20,164 bases of DNA, taken from a virus. Of this stretch, positions 5,801 to 14,300 are shown piece by piece; positions within the stretch are counted from its first letter, which is position 1, and each line of letters starts with the position of its first letter. The notes beneath the pieces were generated by a model. It was not told the origin of the DNA. It worked only from the letters and a program-made list of their open reading frames with translations, and ran no database searches. The stretch lies in IMG/VR virus record IMGVR_UViG_3300012920_000374, positions 1 through 20,164 of that record, one strand, 5' to 3'. Both the position numbers and the translations under genes were made by a program.

Positions 5801-8356
5801 ATCTTGTGTTAGATAAACTCCTGGCTCAGTATAAATTAAATATAAATTACAGTCGCCTAAATTTGCACCACCCGGAGCAGTCACAGTTCTATCTAATACT
5901 ATAGTATTCGTATCTGATCCTGCACCTACTCTACCACTTGACTCTATATTATATTGTCTTTTATCTTGAACATTAACTATATCTCCTGGTCTTAAAAAAG
6001 CAGCATTTAATCCAGTAGTAAAACTAACTACTTCCGTTTCTTTTGTGGATGTTGCTAAATGCCAATCAGCTAATCTTCTTGCTTGTCCTTCTGAAGTGCA
6101 ACCAAAAGCTACAACACTTGCTGGAATAATTCTACCAACTTTTTCAATATTCGCAGTATCTTCTATAGTTAATATTGTTTGTTTGTAAAATTCATCGGGA
6201 TTATTCCAAGTTACATTTATTTGATTTGCTCTTGTTTTGTCTCCTGTGTATGTATAATTAAAAATACCATTTTCAACATTTCCAGTTGTGAATGTATACA
6301 CAGGCTCTTTTGGAGCATCTTGAATAGTGGCAACTTGACCATCTATCCAATACATCATCGCTCTGAATGTGCTAGCTAAGTCTTTGACTACCTTGAAAGC
6401 TTCTTGTTGATTTGCTATATGTACATTACATGTAAATCTAGGCTCTGTTCCGCCTTTTCCATTTGGTACTAATTCATCACAATATCTTGCAATTGAAAAA
6501 AGCGCAAACTTATCTATATCAGATTCTTGTACGAACTCTCCTAAACCAAATTCTTTATCAGTAAGTATATCGTAAAAAATCCAGGCAGGATTATTAGTAT
6601 AAACTTTTCTAAAATTAGCATGAGTTACAGCAAGGCTTTCATCTCCTCTAAAACTTCCATTCCATGCTTGATATGTTCCTGTGTCCGCTCCTGTAGTTTG
6701 ATTTCTTGTATAGAGAGCTTGCTGATTTGCTCTCTCTTCTCTTGTAATATAGTTTGCAGGAACTTTTATTTTTCTACCCTGAATATGATAACTTCGTGTT
6801 GGTGGGGATGAAAAATCTTCTGCAGAAAAAGAAACCGCAGCATATGCAGAGGTTGGATAAGAAAATTTATCTAATATAGCAGCTTCAACAGTTTTTACTC
6901 TTGCGATACCTACAAAAGTTGCTTTTACATTATCTATTACTGTAGGGTTGTAATGAGTTGAATTATCTGGGGTAATTCTTCTTATTTCAATATTCCAATC
7001 ATGAAGCGGTTGATACTTTGAAAGATCAATTACATAATCAACAATAAAAGAGCTACTAGCATCTTTCTTTACTATTGTTCCATTATTTACTCTTGAAATG
7101 CCCCCTGCACCTGCGGCAAAAAAGCCATCAATTTGATCTTGGTGATCAAAATTGGAGTTTGTAACCCAGCTATATGTATTAGATCTTGAATTTGTATTTG
7201 AAGGCTGTCCTAATGTATTAATAAAATTAGAACCTCCATAGTCTTTACCATATATTAAATCTTTTGTAAAAGAGCTCTGACTGGAGCTCTTTTTATAATT
7301 TAATATTATTTGAAACTCTACCCCTGCAGGCCCATCATTTCCTTTCGGAGAAACATACTTTAATCCTGCAGGAAACTCAATTCCAATTGTAAGTCTATCA
7401 ATTTCTGTTTTTACATTTTGACCAAAGTTAAATGCAGATGCTTGTATAGTTGTCGCATTCGCAGAAGCTAAACTAGAGATAGTAGTGGTTCCATCTCCTG
7501 CGTACCACTTGAGGTCCGTTCCTGGTGCTATTATATAAGAGGCTGAAGGAGCACCGTAGGATCTCATTGCAGTTATAGGCTGTTGATATCTAGTGCCTCT
7601 TCTAAATGCCGCATATGTATTATCATATGCAAGACCCTGATCTTTTTGATTATAATACTTTAATGATGCAGAAAGTCTAACTAGTCCTGCACTCACTGAA
7701 TTAGTAACTGCAGTAGCTAAAACTGCTGTATTATTATTTGTAATTGATGAAATTTTATGTACAGTATCTACTACTATTGTTCCCGAGGACACCGCTGTAG
7801 ATATAGGAGGAGAAATTGTAGCAACAGTTCCAGATACAAATCCACTTATCGCTCCTACATATTCTTTTCCATCTACTCCGGCACCTGGTATTCTTATTTT
7901 AGTGCCTACATGATCATCTGCCTGATTAAGTCCTACTCCTGCAAAATTAAGTGCCATTGCAGAAGTAAAAATACTAGTATTAACAGTTATTTGACTAGAT
8001 CCCGCAGCCATAGAAGAAGCTAGACTTGCCGTTGGTCCGCCGCCCCTAACTAATAAGTATCTATCTCCTTTTGCTAAATCTACTCCTGTAAATAACCCTG
8101 CCGCAGAGCTTACAGCAGTTCCAGAAACATTTGCAGTTCCAATTTTTGAACGAACAGCATCATATTCTGCTCTATCAACTAAAGCAGTGCCATTTAAATA
8201 TATTCCAGATAATCCACCAACTAGTCCTTGTATTTCTCCTGCAGAAACTAAATCAAATATAACTCCGTACTGTTTTTCAGAGGTAGTTGTTTGATTAGTA
8301 TAGTCACTATACCCTTGATAATCAACTTCATTTATAAAATTGTAGCTTCTACTCAT
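2846..8356 (-). CDS. J: Tail tip / host specificity protein J (central tail fibre)
   Basis: This 1836-residue protein is much longer than lambda gpJ (about 1130). It forms the tail-tip hub and the central fibre that contacts the host. The N-terminus has the family pattern VSAGEIQGLVGGLSGIYLNGTAL (residues 38-59 region). A non-canonical Ser/Thr/Val-rich segment follows (about 66-245), before AAFRRGTRYQQPI. The core J region includes YDILTDKEFGLGEF near residue 596, then RRLADWHLATSTKETEV and LRPGDIVNVQDKR. A fibronectin type III-like domain spans about 1005-1125. The C-terminus carries Ala/Thr/Asn-rich linkers, a module repeated at residues 1480 and 1613, and a SITADKIAANAVTAEQL segment. The ATG at 8356 lies two bases past the stop of I, so translation is probably coupled. 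Identity is strong from architecture and the order M-L-K-I-J; the receptor is unknown. Confidence 0.93.
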   Translation of the reverse strand: MSRSYNFINEVDYQGYSDYTNQTTTSEKQYGVIFDLVSAGEIQGLVGGLSGIYLNGTALVDRAEYDAVRSKIGTANVSGTAVSSAAGLFTGVDLAKGDRYLLVRGGGPTASLASSMAAGSSQITVNTSIFTSAMALNFAGVGLNQADDHVGTKIRIPGAGVDGKEYVGAISGFVSGTVATISPPISTAVSSGTIVVDTVHKISSITNNNTAVLATAVTNSVSAGLVRLSASLKYYNQKDQGLAYDNTYAAFRRGTRYQQPITAMRSYGAPSASYIIAPGTDLKWYAGDGTTTISSLASANATTIQASAFNFGQNVKTEIDRLTIGIEFPAGLKYVSPKGNDGPAGVEFQIILNYKKSSSQSSFTKDLIYGKDYGGSNFINTLGQPSNTNSRSNTYSWVTNSNFDHQDQIDGFFAAGAGGISRVNNGTIVKKDASSSFIVDYVIDLSKYQPLHDWNIEIRRITPDNSTHYNPTVIDNVKATFVGIARVKTVEAAILDKFSYPTSAYAAVSFSAEDFSSPPTRSYHIQGRKIKVPANYITREERANQQALYTRNQTTGADTGTYQAWNGSFRGDESLAVTHANFRKVYTNNPAWIFYDILTDKEFGLGEFVQESDIDKFALFSIARYCDELVPNGKGGTEPRFTCNVHIANQQEAFKVVKDLASTFRAMMYWIDGQVATIQDAPKEPVYTFTTGNVENGIFNYTYTGDKTRANQINVTWNNPDEFYKQTILTIEDTANIEKVGRIIPASVVAFGCTSEGQARRLADWHLATSTKETEVVSFTTGLNAAFLRPGDIVNVQDKRQYNIESSGRVGAGSDTNTIVLDRTVTAPGGANLGDCNLYLIYTEPGVYLTQDSATINSVAYTRGQLLLENASGGAIATQAQAANLVDDSGNAVSTHFSENSRVEVKSINGSVTTGTSASTIEVTGAFSSAPQQDTIWAISREDDVNTNDLKEFRILGIAQTEENKYEITASKYIKDKYDEIDVDQPIQTYDYIPLPKRNDPVPAPRNLSIEQVRGSSVTKDGEGTQVKVKIAWSTPTEDLPDTNSSSQPITYRFLSHFEIHHNMDLDGNANSRFTKITNIPGNATTFSINNVDAGTYTVKIRAVNVLGNYSEWQEITREIFSIAPGTSRIARVQRGGFLTFSPEINATTGLVSIDATAYRYIHPSGEEYIFNPASTAQLEQSFSTLPSGQTAFWFFDASNTADPWKRLQLHTDTTATDSTGNVSNFNYLKGIGAATNGLSAASGTVTVASGSTEVTGSSTAFTTDYYVGGFIKISSNSSVGTEVANSEYREVVEIESNTKLFVRNPFTRAFSGQSPMKQQVDVRFQDDAILAEITNSSGTFSAEFFVQGKGAGGSDTVKTVHVFRSGTKPGSPPVPTTSEMGREPIAGDFVTVHYTDGNISFTHDGSSFSVKAAHVDGAEILATSIDAGAINVGSITIGNLSGASTFKGALTNLSNPGSSITPTDDTAANAAQSTATTANSRAQNFDTSGDIFQGISVGTGGHVRGGQAAFNNGTGFFLGYSSNAYKFSIGNSSGQGLTWDGSTLGINGNISFANSPNISDLTNDSGFTDDTAANAAQSTANTGVANAAAAQTTANTGVTNAAAAQGTANTANSRAQNFDTSGDIFQGINTGTGGHIRGGQSAFNNGTGYFLGYSGSAYKFSIGNSSGQGITWNGSALTVNGTITIANASSLNLSAFNNDSGFTDDTAANNAQSTANTAVTNAAAAQTTANTGVTNAATAQTAANNAQTTANSKITGAQVNANVTSIGAGSITSGTINANRIGADSITADKIAANAVTAEQLQISNASSGSAGVHISSTAIEIHDGTRIRVKIGAL
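3144..3190 (-). repeat. J linker repeat, copy 2 (47 bp, exact)
   Basis: These 47 bases are identical to 3549-3595, exactly 405 bases (135 codons) away. On the minus strand they encode the linker AAAAQTTANTGVTNAA or its equivalent. The spacing keeps the frame, which fits tandem duplication of a fibre module at the end of J. Confidence 0.85.
3474..3527 (-). repeat. J distal module repeat, copy 2
   Basis: This 54-base stretch matches 3873-3926 with two differences, offset by 399 bases (133 codons). It encodes the NSRAQNFDTSGDIFQGI motif that opens the second copy of the C-terminal J module (from residue 1613). Confidence 0.85.
3549..3595 (-). repeat. J linker repeat, copy 1 (47 bp, exact)
   Basis: Exact partner of 3144-3190. 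It lies in the Ala/Thr/Asn-rich linker that joins the two copies of the distal J module. Confidence 0.85.
3873..3926 (-). repeat. J distal module repeat, copy 1
   Basis: Partner of 3474-3527, with two differences in 54 bases. It encodes NSRAQNFDTSGDIFQGI from residue 1480. Similarity continues at protein level for about 90 residues: GGHxRGGQxAFNNGTGxFLGYS and YKFSIGNSSGQG occur in both copies. Confidence 0.85.
7268..7293. repeat. Perfect 10-bp inverted repeat inside J
   Basis: AAAAGAGCTC (7268-7277) and GAGCTCTTTT (7284-7293) are exact reverse complements around a six-base loop, followed by one more T on the plus strand. It lies wholly within coding sequence for the KKSSSQSSFTKD stretch of J. 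It resembles a weak terminator hairpin in either orientation, but may only reflect Ser (AGC/TCT) codon choice. Confidence 0.5.
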
Positions 8357-8358
8357 AA

Positions 8359-9183
8359 TTATCTCTGCATGTACTCTACCCGAGCGTCATAAAACTCTAT
8401 TAAAGTGCCTGGCATTGCTTCGGAAGGTAAAGGATTACTTTCAGTATCTGAAGACGTTCCGGTTGTTGAAGTGTCTGTGGGATTTACTATAGAATCTCCT
8501 CCTGAAAAATCAATTACACTTGCCCCCGTTCCTCCTTCATTATTAAATGACCCTAAGTTTATAGGTTTATTTTGATAAGACACACTAATTGGTGCTCCTC
8601 CAACAATCATTTGTCCGTATGCTAATGGAACAGGCATACCTTGTGCAATATTATTTGTTGGGCCACCAAATAAATATCCATCATTCTCGGTTGCTCCATC
8701 AACTTCTGGACCAGGAATCAACATTTGATTTATTCCTGTCATTGCTAAGTTTGTTGCTATAAAAGCTCCTGTTGTTGCAAGGAATCCTGCTTGACCTGTA
8801 AATGCAGCTTTAATAGCACCAAAAAAACTGGTGCCCTGAGCCATTGGTGGAACTGGAGGAGCCATACCTGTAGCACCTATAATAACTACAATTGCTATTG
8901 CTGCTAAAATTTTTGCAGGACCAGATTTGGATCCTGAAGGAACTTCTGTTATAATTATGTCTTCATCATTTAGAGATAAGAACATTTCTTCTGGAGTTTC
9001 TAAAAAATCAGAGCCGCGTTGAATTTCGTATCCTACATCAGCTTCCGCAGCTTTTATTAAATGTGCACGAAACCCCGGAGTTTGACACTCAATTAGTTTA
9101 AAAATTTCACGAATATCCCTGCAGCTAGTTTCCCACTTGCTACCAAACTTTTCTATACTGCCATTTAAATAAACTGTTTGCAT
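8359..9183 (-). CDS. I: Tail assembly protein I (lambda gpI-like)
   Basis: This 274-residue protein is required in lambda-type phages for tail tip assembly with K and J. The family signature is clear near residues 170-202: YLFGGPTNNIAQGMPVPLAYG then QMIVGGAPISV. The first 80 residues form a ubiquitin-like type domain (YLNGSIEKFG and EDIIITEVPSGS). A hydrophobic segment at about 90-106 (ILAAIAIVVIIGATG) may interact with membrane, or pack in the tip, as in other gpI proteins. The C-terminus is Thr/Ser/Asp-rich (TSTTGTSSDTES). The ATG at 9183 overlaps the end of K by 19 bases and has AGGA at 9195-9192 as ribosome binding site. The order K-I-J supports the call. Confidence 0.9.
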   Translation of the reverse strand: MQTVYLNGSIEKFGSKWETSCRDIREIFKLIECQTPGFRAHLIKAAEADVGYEIQRGSDFLETPEEMFLSLNDEDIIITEVPSGSKSGPAKILAAIAIVVIIGATGMAPPVPPMAQGTSFFGAIKAAFTGQAGFLATTGAFIATNLAMTGINQMLIPGPEVDGATENDGYLFGGPTNNIAQGMPVPLAYGQMIVGGAPISVSYQNKPINLGSFNNEGGTGASVIDFSGGDSIVNPTDTSTTGTSSDTESNPLPSEAMPGTLIEFYDARVEYMQR

Positions 9184-9869
9184 CTAAAATATCCTGTTAT
9201 ATACTTACCCCATACTGAATAAATTGATTCTCTACAAGATAATCTATTTACTGCATGGTGTAAAAATAAGTCCTCTCCAATATACACGCCACAATGATTT
9301 GGAACTTGCGCCATTACTCTAAAAAATATTAAATCATTTTTCTCCAAGGTATCTACTTTTTCAAATCCAAATGATTCAAATAAATCATCAAAGTAGTTTA
9401 GACCTTTTTCCCACCAATCATCTTCAAAAGGAATTGTTGGTAATTTTATATTTAATTCTTGTCGGTAATAATCTCTAACTAGAGAGTAACAATCATTTAT
9501 ACCGAACTCATATTCTTTTCCTATATAATCATTCCTTAAAACTTCAGGAGTATATGTATATTTATCCAGCTCTGGTAGTGCATATATTATATATGGTATA
9601 CCTAAAAAATTGCTTGTTTTTATATCATGTTCACTTGGCTTTGCTTCGCCATCAGGATGACTGTGTACAATTGCTAATAAATCTCCCTCTAAGTTTGCTT
9701 TTATATAATCTTTCGATGATATAGTAAAAGTTTCTTTTTTATTTTCTGCTGTATTTTCACACGGTATCCAAACTCTCTTTCCTTTCTTGTTTAAAATTAA
9801 TCCACAACCTTCCTCTGGGTATTGCTCTAGTAAATAATTTATAATTTCCTTATCTTCGTCGCTGAACAC
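9165..9869 (-). CDS. K: Tail tip assembly protein K: JAMM and NlpC/P60 peptidase
   Basis: This is a 234-residue two-domain peptidase of the lambda gpK type. The N-terminal JAMM/MPN metalloprotease domain has Glu20 and the full zinc motif HxHPx6SxxD (His69, His71, Ser79, Asp82). The C-terminal NlpC/P60 domain has Cys127 in INDCYSLV, His192 in NHCGVYIG, and His204/His205 in LFLHHAV as the third catalytic position. It probably cuts peptidoglycan during DNA entry or processes tail-tip proteins. I chose the GTG at 9869 because GGAGG (9882-9878) lies eight bases upstream. The reading frame also allows a TTG at 9884, but that has no suitable site. The gene overlaps the 3' end of L by 20 bases and that of I by 19. 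Both active sites look intact. Confidence 0.9.
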   Translation of the reverse strand: MFSDEDKEIINYLLEQYPEEGCGLILNKKGKRVWIPCENTAENKKETFTISSKDYIKANLEGDLLAIVHSHPDGEAKPSEHDIKTSNFLGIPYIIYALPELDKYTYTPEVLRNDYIGKEYEFGINDCYSLVRDYYRQELNIKLPTIPFEDDWWEKGLNYFDDLFESFGFEKVDTLEKNDLIFFRVMAQVPNHCGVYIGEDLFLHHAVNRLSCRESIYSVWGKYITGYFRCKQFI

Positions 9870-10992
9870 TTGGGAAGCCTCCAAATGGTAATGATTTATT
9901 TGAATCTGTTTGCAAACTTATTCCGCCGGAAACACCTGTTTGTTCTAATGCTTGAAACCTTAATCTACAAGAGGCTACTCTCTTTCCGCAAACATCACCT
10001 GCAGTCCAGTTCTCTCCTTCTACTCTTGCAGAGTGTGTTGGAGCTTCTGTTTTATTTTTTACTTGCCATAAAACTCCGCTTTCTAAAATAAAATGATTAA
10101 ACTTTTTATCTGTAAATCCATAATATGTAGCTGAAGAGCTGTACGCATAGTAAATTCTTACTCTTCTCCATTGAGTTGCCGTATCAGAAGGTGCAGTGCT
10201 TGTACTGCTTATACACTGCCAATAATTAAAATCACTATTGTAAGTTGAGGTTGTCCCATCAGCATTTATAGATGTAAGACTTGCTGGAGATTTATAATAA
10301 CTACCTGCAGTCATATTTCCACCTACATTATTGAATGTAAGAGTAGATGGAACAATATACTCATCAAATTTATTCATAAAGAGAGGATTTGTTGTTCCAA
10401 TAAACTTTGCGTCCCAAGAGCATCCTCCTCGTCTATTCTCACGAGACACACTTGGAGACGCATTTTTATATCGAAAAGGGCACGATCCTGCAATAATACT
10501 TCTTCTGGGTAAAGCTACTCCTGTTAAGTCAAAAGGAGATACAAGTTCAAAAGTTACTGATAAAATATTTTTTTGTTTAATTCTATCTATAATATATGTT
10601 ACTTTTGGAAACTCCACAGGAGGAGTAGCATCGCCACTTTCTCCAACTAAGTACTTTTCTAATGTTGTTCTTCGTGTAACTCTCTTCCCAGTTAAATCTT
10701 CTACATCTATTCCACCAATCGCATTTGTTAAAATATTACCAATATTTCCAACTGATAGTTCTGGTCGCGAATAACTTCCATCTGAAGAAATATCAAAACC
10801 TTCAGCAGTTAAAGGAATTGCTGTATATGTTTTTACTGTTCCATCTGTTTGACGAAACTGGATAGCAGTACTATTCTCATCTAATCCGGCATAAAAATAC
10901 GCAACATTTCCTGTTGAGTATTCGAGCTCATATAGAATAACAAGTCCTGAATCAGAAGACTGTCTCTGTAAAGTTTTTGCTATGTCTGTCAT
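9850..10992 (-). CDS. L: Minor tail protein L (tail tip, probable Fe-S ligand cysteines)
   Basis: This 380-residue tail-tip protein belongs to the lambda gpL family, which in lambda carries an iron-sulfur cluster in its C-terminal domain. Candidate ligand cysteines are Cys171 (GSCPFRY), Cys191 (RGGCSWD), Cys335 and Cys342 (VCGKRVASCRLRF). The family ending LPFGGFPSV follows at residues 368-376. The N-terminal half is the beta-rich domain (VILYELEYS, YFYAGLDENS, SRPELSVGNIGNIL). Residues about 200-330, between the Cys pairs, form a long Tyr/Ser/Thr-rich insertion and include an extra Cys260. The ATG overlaps the TGA of M as ATGA. The cysteine pattern is visible; cluster binding is inferred from lambda. 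Confidence 0.88.
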   Translation of the reverse strand: MTDIAKTLQRQSSDSGLVILYELEYSTGNVAYFYAGLDENSTAIQFRQTDGTVKTYTAIPLTAEGFDISSDGSYSRPELSVGNIGNILTNAIGGIDVEDLTGKRVTRRTTLEKYLVGESGDATPPVEFPKVTYIIDRIKQKNILSVTFELVSPFDLTGVALPRRSIIAGSCPFRYKNASPSVSRENRRGGCSWDAKFIGTTNPLFMNKFDEYIVPSTLTFNNVGGNMTAGSYYKSPASLTSINADGTTSTYNSDFNYWQCISSTSTAPSDTATQWRRVRIYYAYSSSATYYGFTDKKFNHFILESGVLWQVKNKTEAPTHSARVEGENWTAGDVCGKRVASCRLRFQALEQTGVSGGISLQTDSNKSLPFGGFPSVQRRR

Positions 10993-11363
10993 GCTTCATA
11001 AACTCGTCTAAAGGTTGCTGTACATGAATAAAAATCATTATTACTATAGTTTTGATTATATGTCTCACAAACTACTTTTATAGTTCTTTCTCCTCCTCCG
11101 GCGTTTGAATCAGGATATGTATAATTAAATGCAGTTACACCTGCTTTGTTATCAAAAAATGCTACAATATCATCTATCTCTGCTTTTGGTCTATTTGAAA
11201 AAGTTAAAGAAAAAGTTTGATTTATATTGTTTATTCCTTCTACAACTCTTTGCTCATATCCATCTCCAAACTGTATTTTAAGTGTTCGTGGTGCAATAGT
11301 TTGGGTAAGCCCTCTATCAGGAACTCTATTTGTGCCAGTTAAATCTGCAAATCCAATAGCCAT
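10989..11363 (-). CDS. M: Minor tail protein M
   Basis: This 124-residue protein fits the lambda gpM family, a tail-tip component that joins L and the end of the tube. Visible signatures are the early LKIQFGDGYEQRVVEGIN (residues 28-46), an aromatic strand with FNYTYPD and ERTIKVVCETYNQNY near the C-terminus. Length matches the family (about 110-130 residues). The ATG at 11363 overlaps the TAA of the tape measure gene as TAATG; a GGAG lies about ten bases upstream. The position between tape measure and L is the lambda order. Confidence 0.9.
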   Translation of the reverse strand: MAIGFADLTGTNRVPDRGLTQTIAPRTLKIQFGDGYEQRVVEGINNINQTFSLTFSNRPKAEIDDIVAFFDNKAGVTAFNYTYPDSNAGGGERTIKVVCETYNQNYSNNDFYSCTATFRRVYEA

Positions 11364-14300
11364 TATCCTGTTGCTCCAAATGGGCTAAGTATTCCACCCG
11401 GTCGCTTTTGTCTGTGCAATTCATCTTGTACTGCTGATGAAATTGCTCTTCCAAGAGCACTTGCTTGATCTCCACTGTCTGGAGTTTGTTGTGTTCCATC
11501 AGAGGAGATATTTATAACAACATTATTTGTATTTCCTGCTCCTTCTCGTCCAGTAAACTCTACAGGAATAGACTTTTTGTTTGGCATCGGTATGACTGCT
11601 TCTGTTCCATGTAGCATTGCTGGGAATCCTGCTTGAGGTCCACGAGCGATTCCTCCTGTAGAATATCCTCTAGGAGTCATTCCATATCTGCCGGCCTCTA
11701 TATCGATAGTTCCTAAGTTATTCACAGGAGCATTAGCACCAGGGCCTCTTCTTCCAAAAAGTCCTGAAGTCATTATTTGAAATACCATTAATTCTGCTAA
11801 CATTCTACTAATTGCTTGAAGAATAGAGTTTGCCATACTTCTAAACGCTTCTCTTGTTTTGTCTATTCCTCCACCAATTGATACAAAAGCATCTGCAAAA
11901 CTAGTTTTAAATGTAGTGGCAACATTCTGTAGCCCTCCTACAGTAATTTTTAACTTTTCATTTAGTTCTATATTATTTCTTAAATTTGCTAATGTCTCTT
12001 TATCTAATTTAGATATATCTATTTTATTTTTTAGTATAAAATCTTGAAAAGCTTGATCGATTGGATTTAAACTAAATCCTCTTTGCCGCGCTAATAGCTC
12101 TTCATTCTGAAGTCTAACACCATCAATTAATAAAGCATTTCTATTTTTTATTGCATCTATTTCCAATCCTATTGCATGTGCTCTATCTAATATCATTTGA
12201 ATTCTATGACTTTCTCTTTCTATAGCTTCATTATCTGCTGTTTTAGAAAATTCAGCAAAGTTTTCCTCTGCAAGTCGTGCCTCTCTTCGTTTTTGTTCTC
12301 TTTCTGATTCTAGCTTTGCTATTTGTCCAAATCTTTTTATTTCTTCTATTTCTACAGCACTTCTTCCAATAGCACCTGTTCCAACTGTAGCATCTTTTAC
12401 GCGAGCAGCAACTCGCTGTTGTTGCTCTAAAATTTGATTTATTTCTTTTTGAATTTCTAACTGTCTCTCATCAATATCTATTTGAACTTCTTTTACAGCA
12501 TTTTGTGCTTTTACAGTGTCTAAATTATTTTCTTCAATCTTTACTTTTGCTTGTGCATTAAATAAAGCTATGTTTGCATTTTGAAACTCCTGTGCAGTTT
12601 GGTCTATTCCTTTTTCTCTTAACAAGTCTATTTGTAGTTCTGCTGCTACGACTTTATCTTTTGCTGCAAGAATTTTATTTTCTTGATTTAATTCTGCTAT
12701 TTCTAATCGCTTTCTTTTTGATACAAAATCTTGTCTAACTTTATCTATTTCAGAAGCCTTTAAAGAGTTAAGCAAACTTTTTTCTTGATTTAATAATATA
12801 TCGCTTTGTGCTTCTCTACTTAGTTTTAACTGTCGCACTTGCTGTTCCTGAAGATCTAATATTGCCTTTCTTTCTCTTCTATTAAGTCCCAGTTGTTCAA
12901 ATAATCGTTCTAATTCAGCTTCTTCTTCGGCTGTCAGTTTTTCTTTAATATTAGCAACTCTTAAACCTCGGAAGCTTGATATTGGCCCTACTTCCTTTCC
13001 GACCGTATCCAATATTTTGATCATTTTGTCTCGAATTTCATCTTGTGATCTATCAAAACTTTCTTGATCAACTTCTGCTATTAAAAGAGCTCTTGCTTCT
13101 GTCTCTTTTTCTAGCGCAGTAACTAAAGATTCAAAAGGAGATCTTACTATTGCACTTGTTAGTTTATTTATTTCATTTGTTGTATTTTTAGTCAATTGAC
13201 CAAGTTGCTGTGCAGCATTTCCTGCTTTAATTATTTCATTTGATCTTAATAATATTTGTTTAGATGTTTCTTTATTTATTTGCCCTTCATTTTGTATTGT
13301 TTCATTCAATCCTTTAAATATAGGATTTAGTTTCTCCAAAGTAGTTGCAGTCTCAAGTAGTTCTTCTTTTAGTTCTTCAAAGTTTTCTGCAGCTCTTTGA
13401 GTTCGTAGATCATTTACTTTATCTATAAATTGTGCTATATTTACTTCTTTTAAAGCATTTCCAAGATTAACTACACTATCCGCTATTCCTAAAAGGGTGC
13501 CTTCTGCGCGTAGTTCAACTACTTTTTCTAAGTGTTTATTCAATTCTACTTGACTTGAAATTAAACCATCAACTTCTTCAGTTAATTTTTTTGTAGCTTT
13601 AGTAGTTGGAAATAGCATATTCACTAACATTTTTCCTATATCGAAAAGCATTACAGCTATACCAACAAAGGCAATTCCTTTTAGTGCAAAATTTACTCCT
13701 TTTACAAGTTTCTGTGCCCCTTTTAACATACCTTCAATCCCACCGAGAAAAGAAGCAGTTAGTCCAAATGCCATTTGTTTTCCAGCTAATTTAATTCCTC
13801 TAAAACTTTTTAGTGTTTCTTTGTTAAATTTCTTAACAAGACCTGCACGTATAGTATAAGATTTTCTCATATCTCGAACCTGTTGTTCATCAAAATCTTT
13901 TAAAATACCTGTTCTTGTAGCTGCTGAAGTTCTTATCTGATCTTCTGCATGTGTTAAAATTTTATCGGCATTTTTTACCGCTGCAGGACTTTGTGTTTTC
14001 CCAGTGAGAAAATCTAGTCCTTTACGACTAGTTCCTTCAGTATCTAAAGGTTGTGTTGTGAGGCCGCCCGACTGTGCAAGCGCATCTGCAGCTGCTGTGG
14101 CAGATGCAGTGCCCTGCTGCATTAATCCTGTTTGTGCAGCAAGCTGTGAAAATGCAAGAGAAGTGGTATCCGCAAATTTTTGTACTCTTCTGCCAACTCG
14201 TCCAGCAACATCTCCAAAGTCTTCAAAAGCCGGAACAACAGATTTAAGTAAGGGCAGAGCTAGAAGGCCAAAAAGAGCTATTAAAGAACTAACATTTTGG

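Noticed and set aside
10331-10774. 147-codon open frame on the plus strand
   Set aside because: It is antisense to L, has no ribosome binding site or family features, and its residues mirror the complementary coding sequence.
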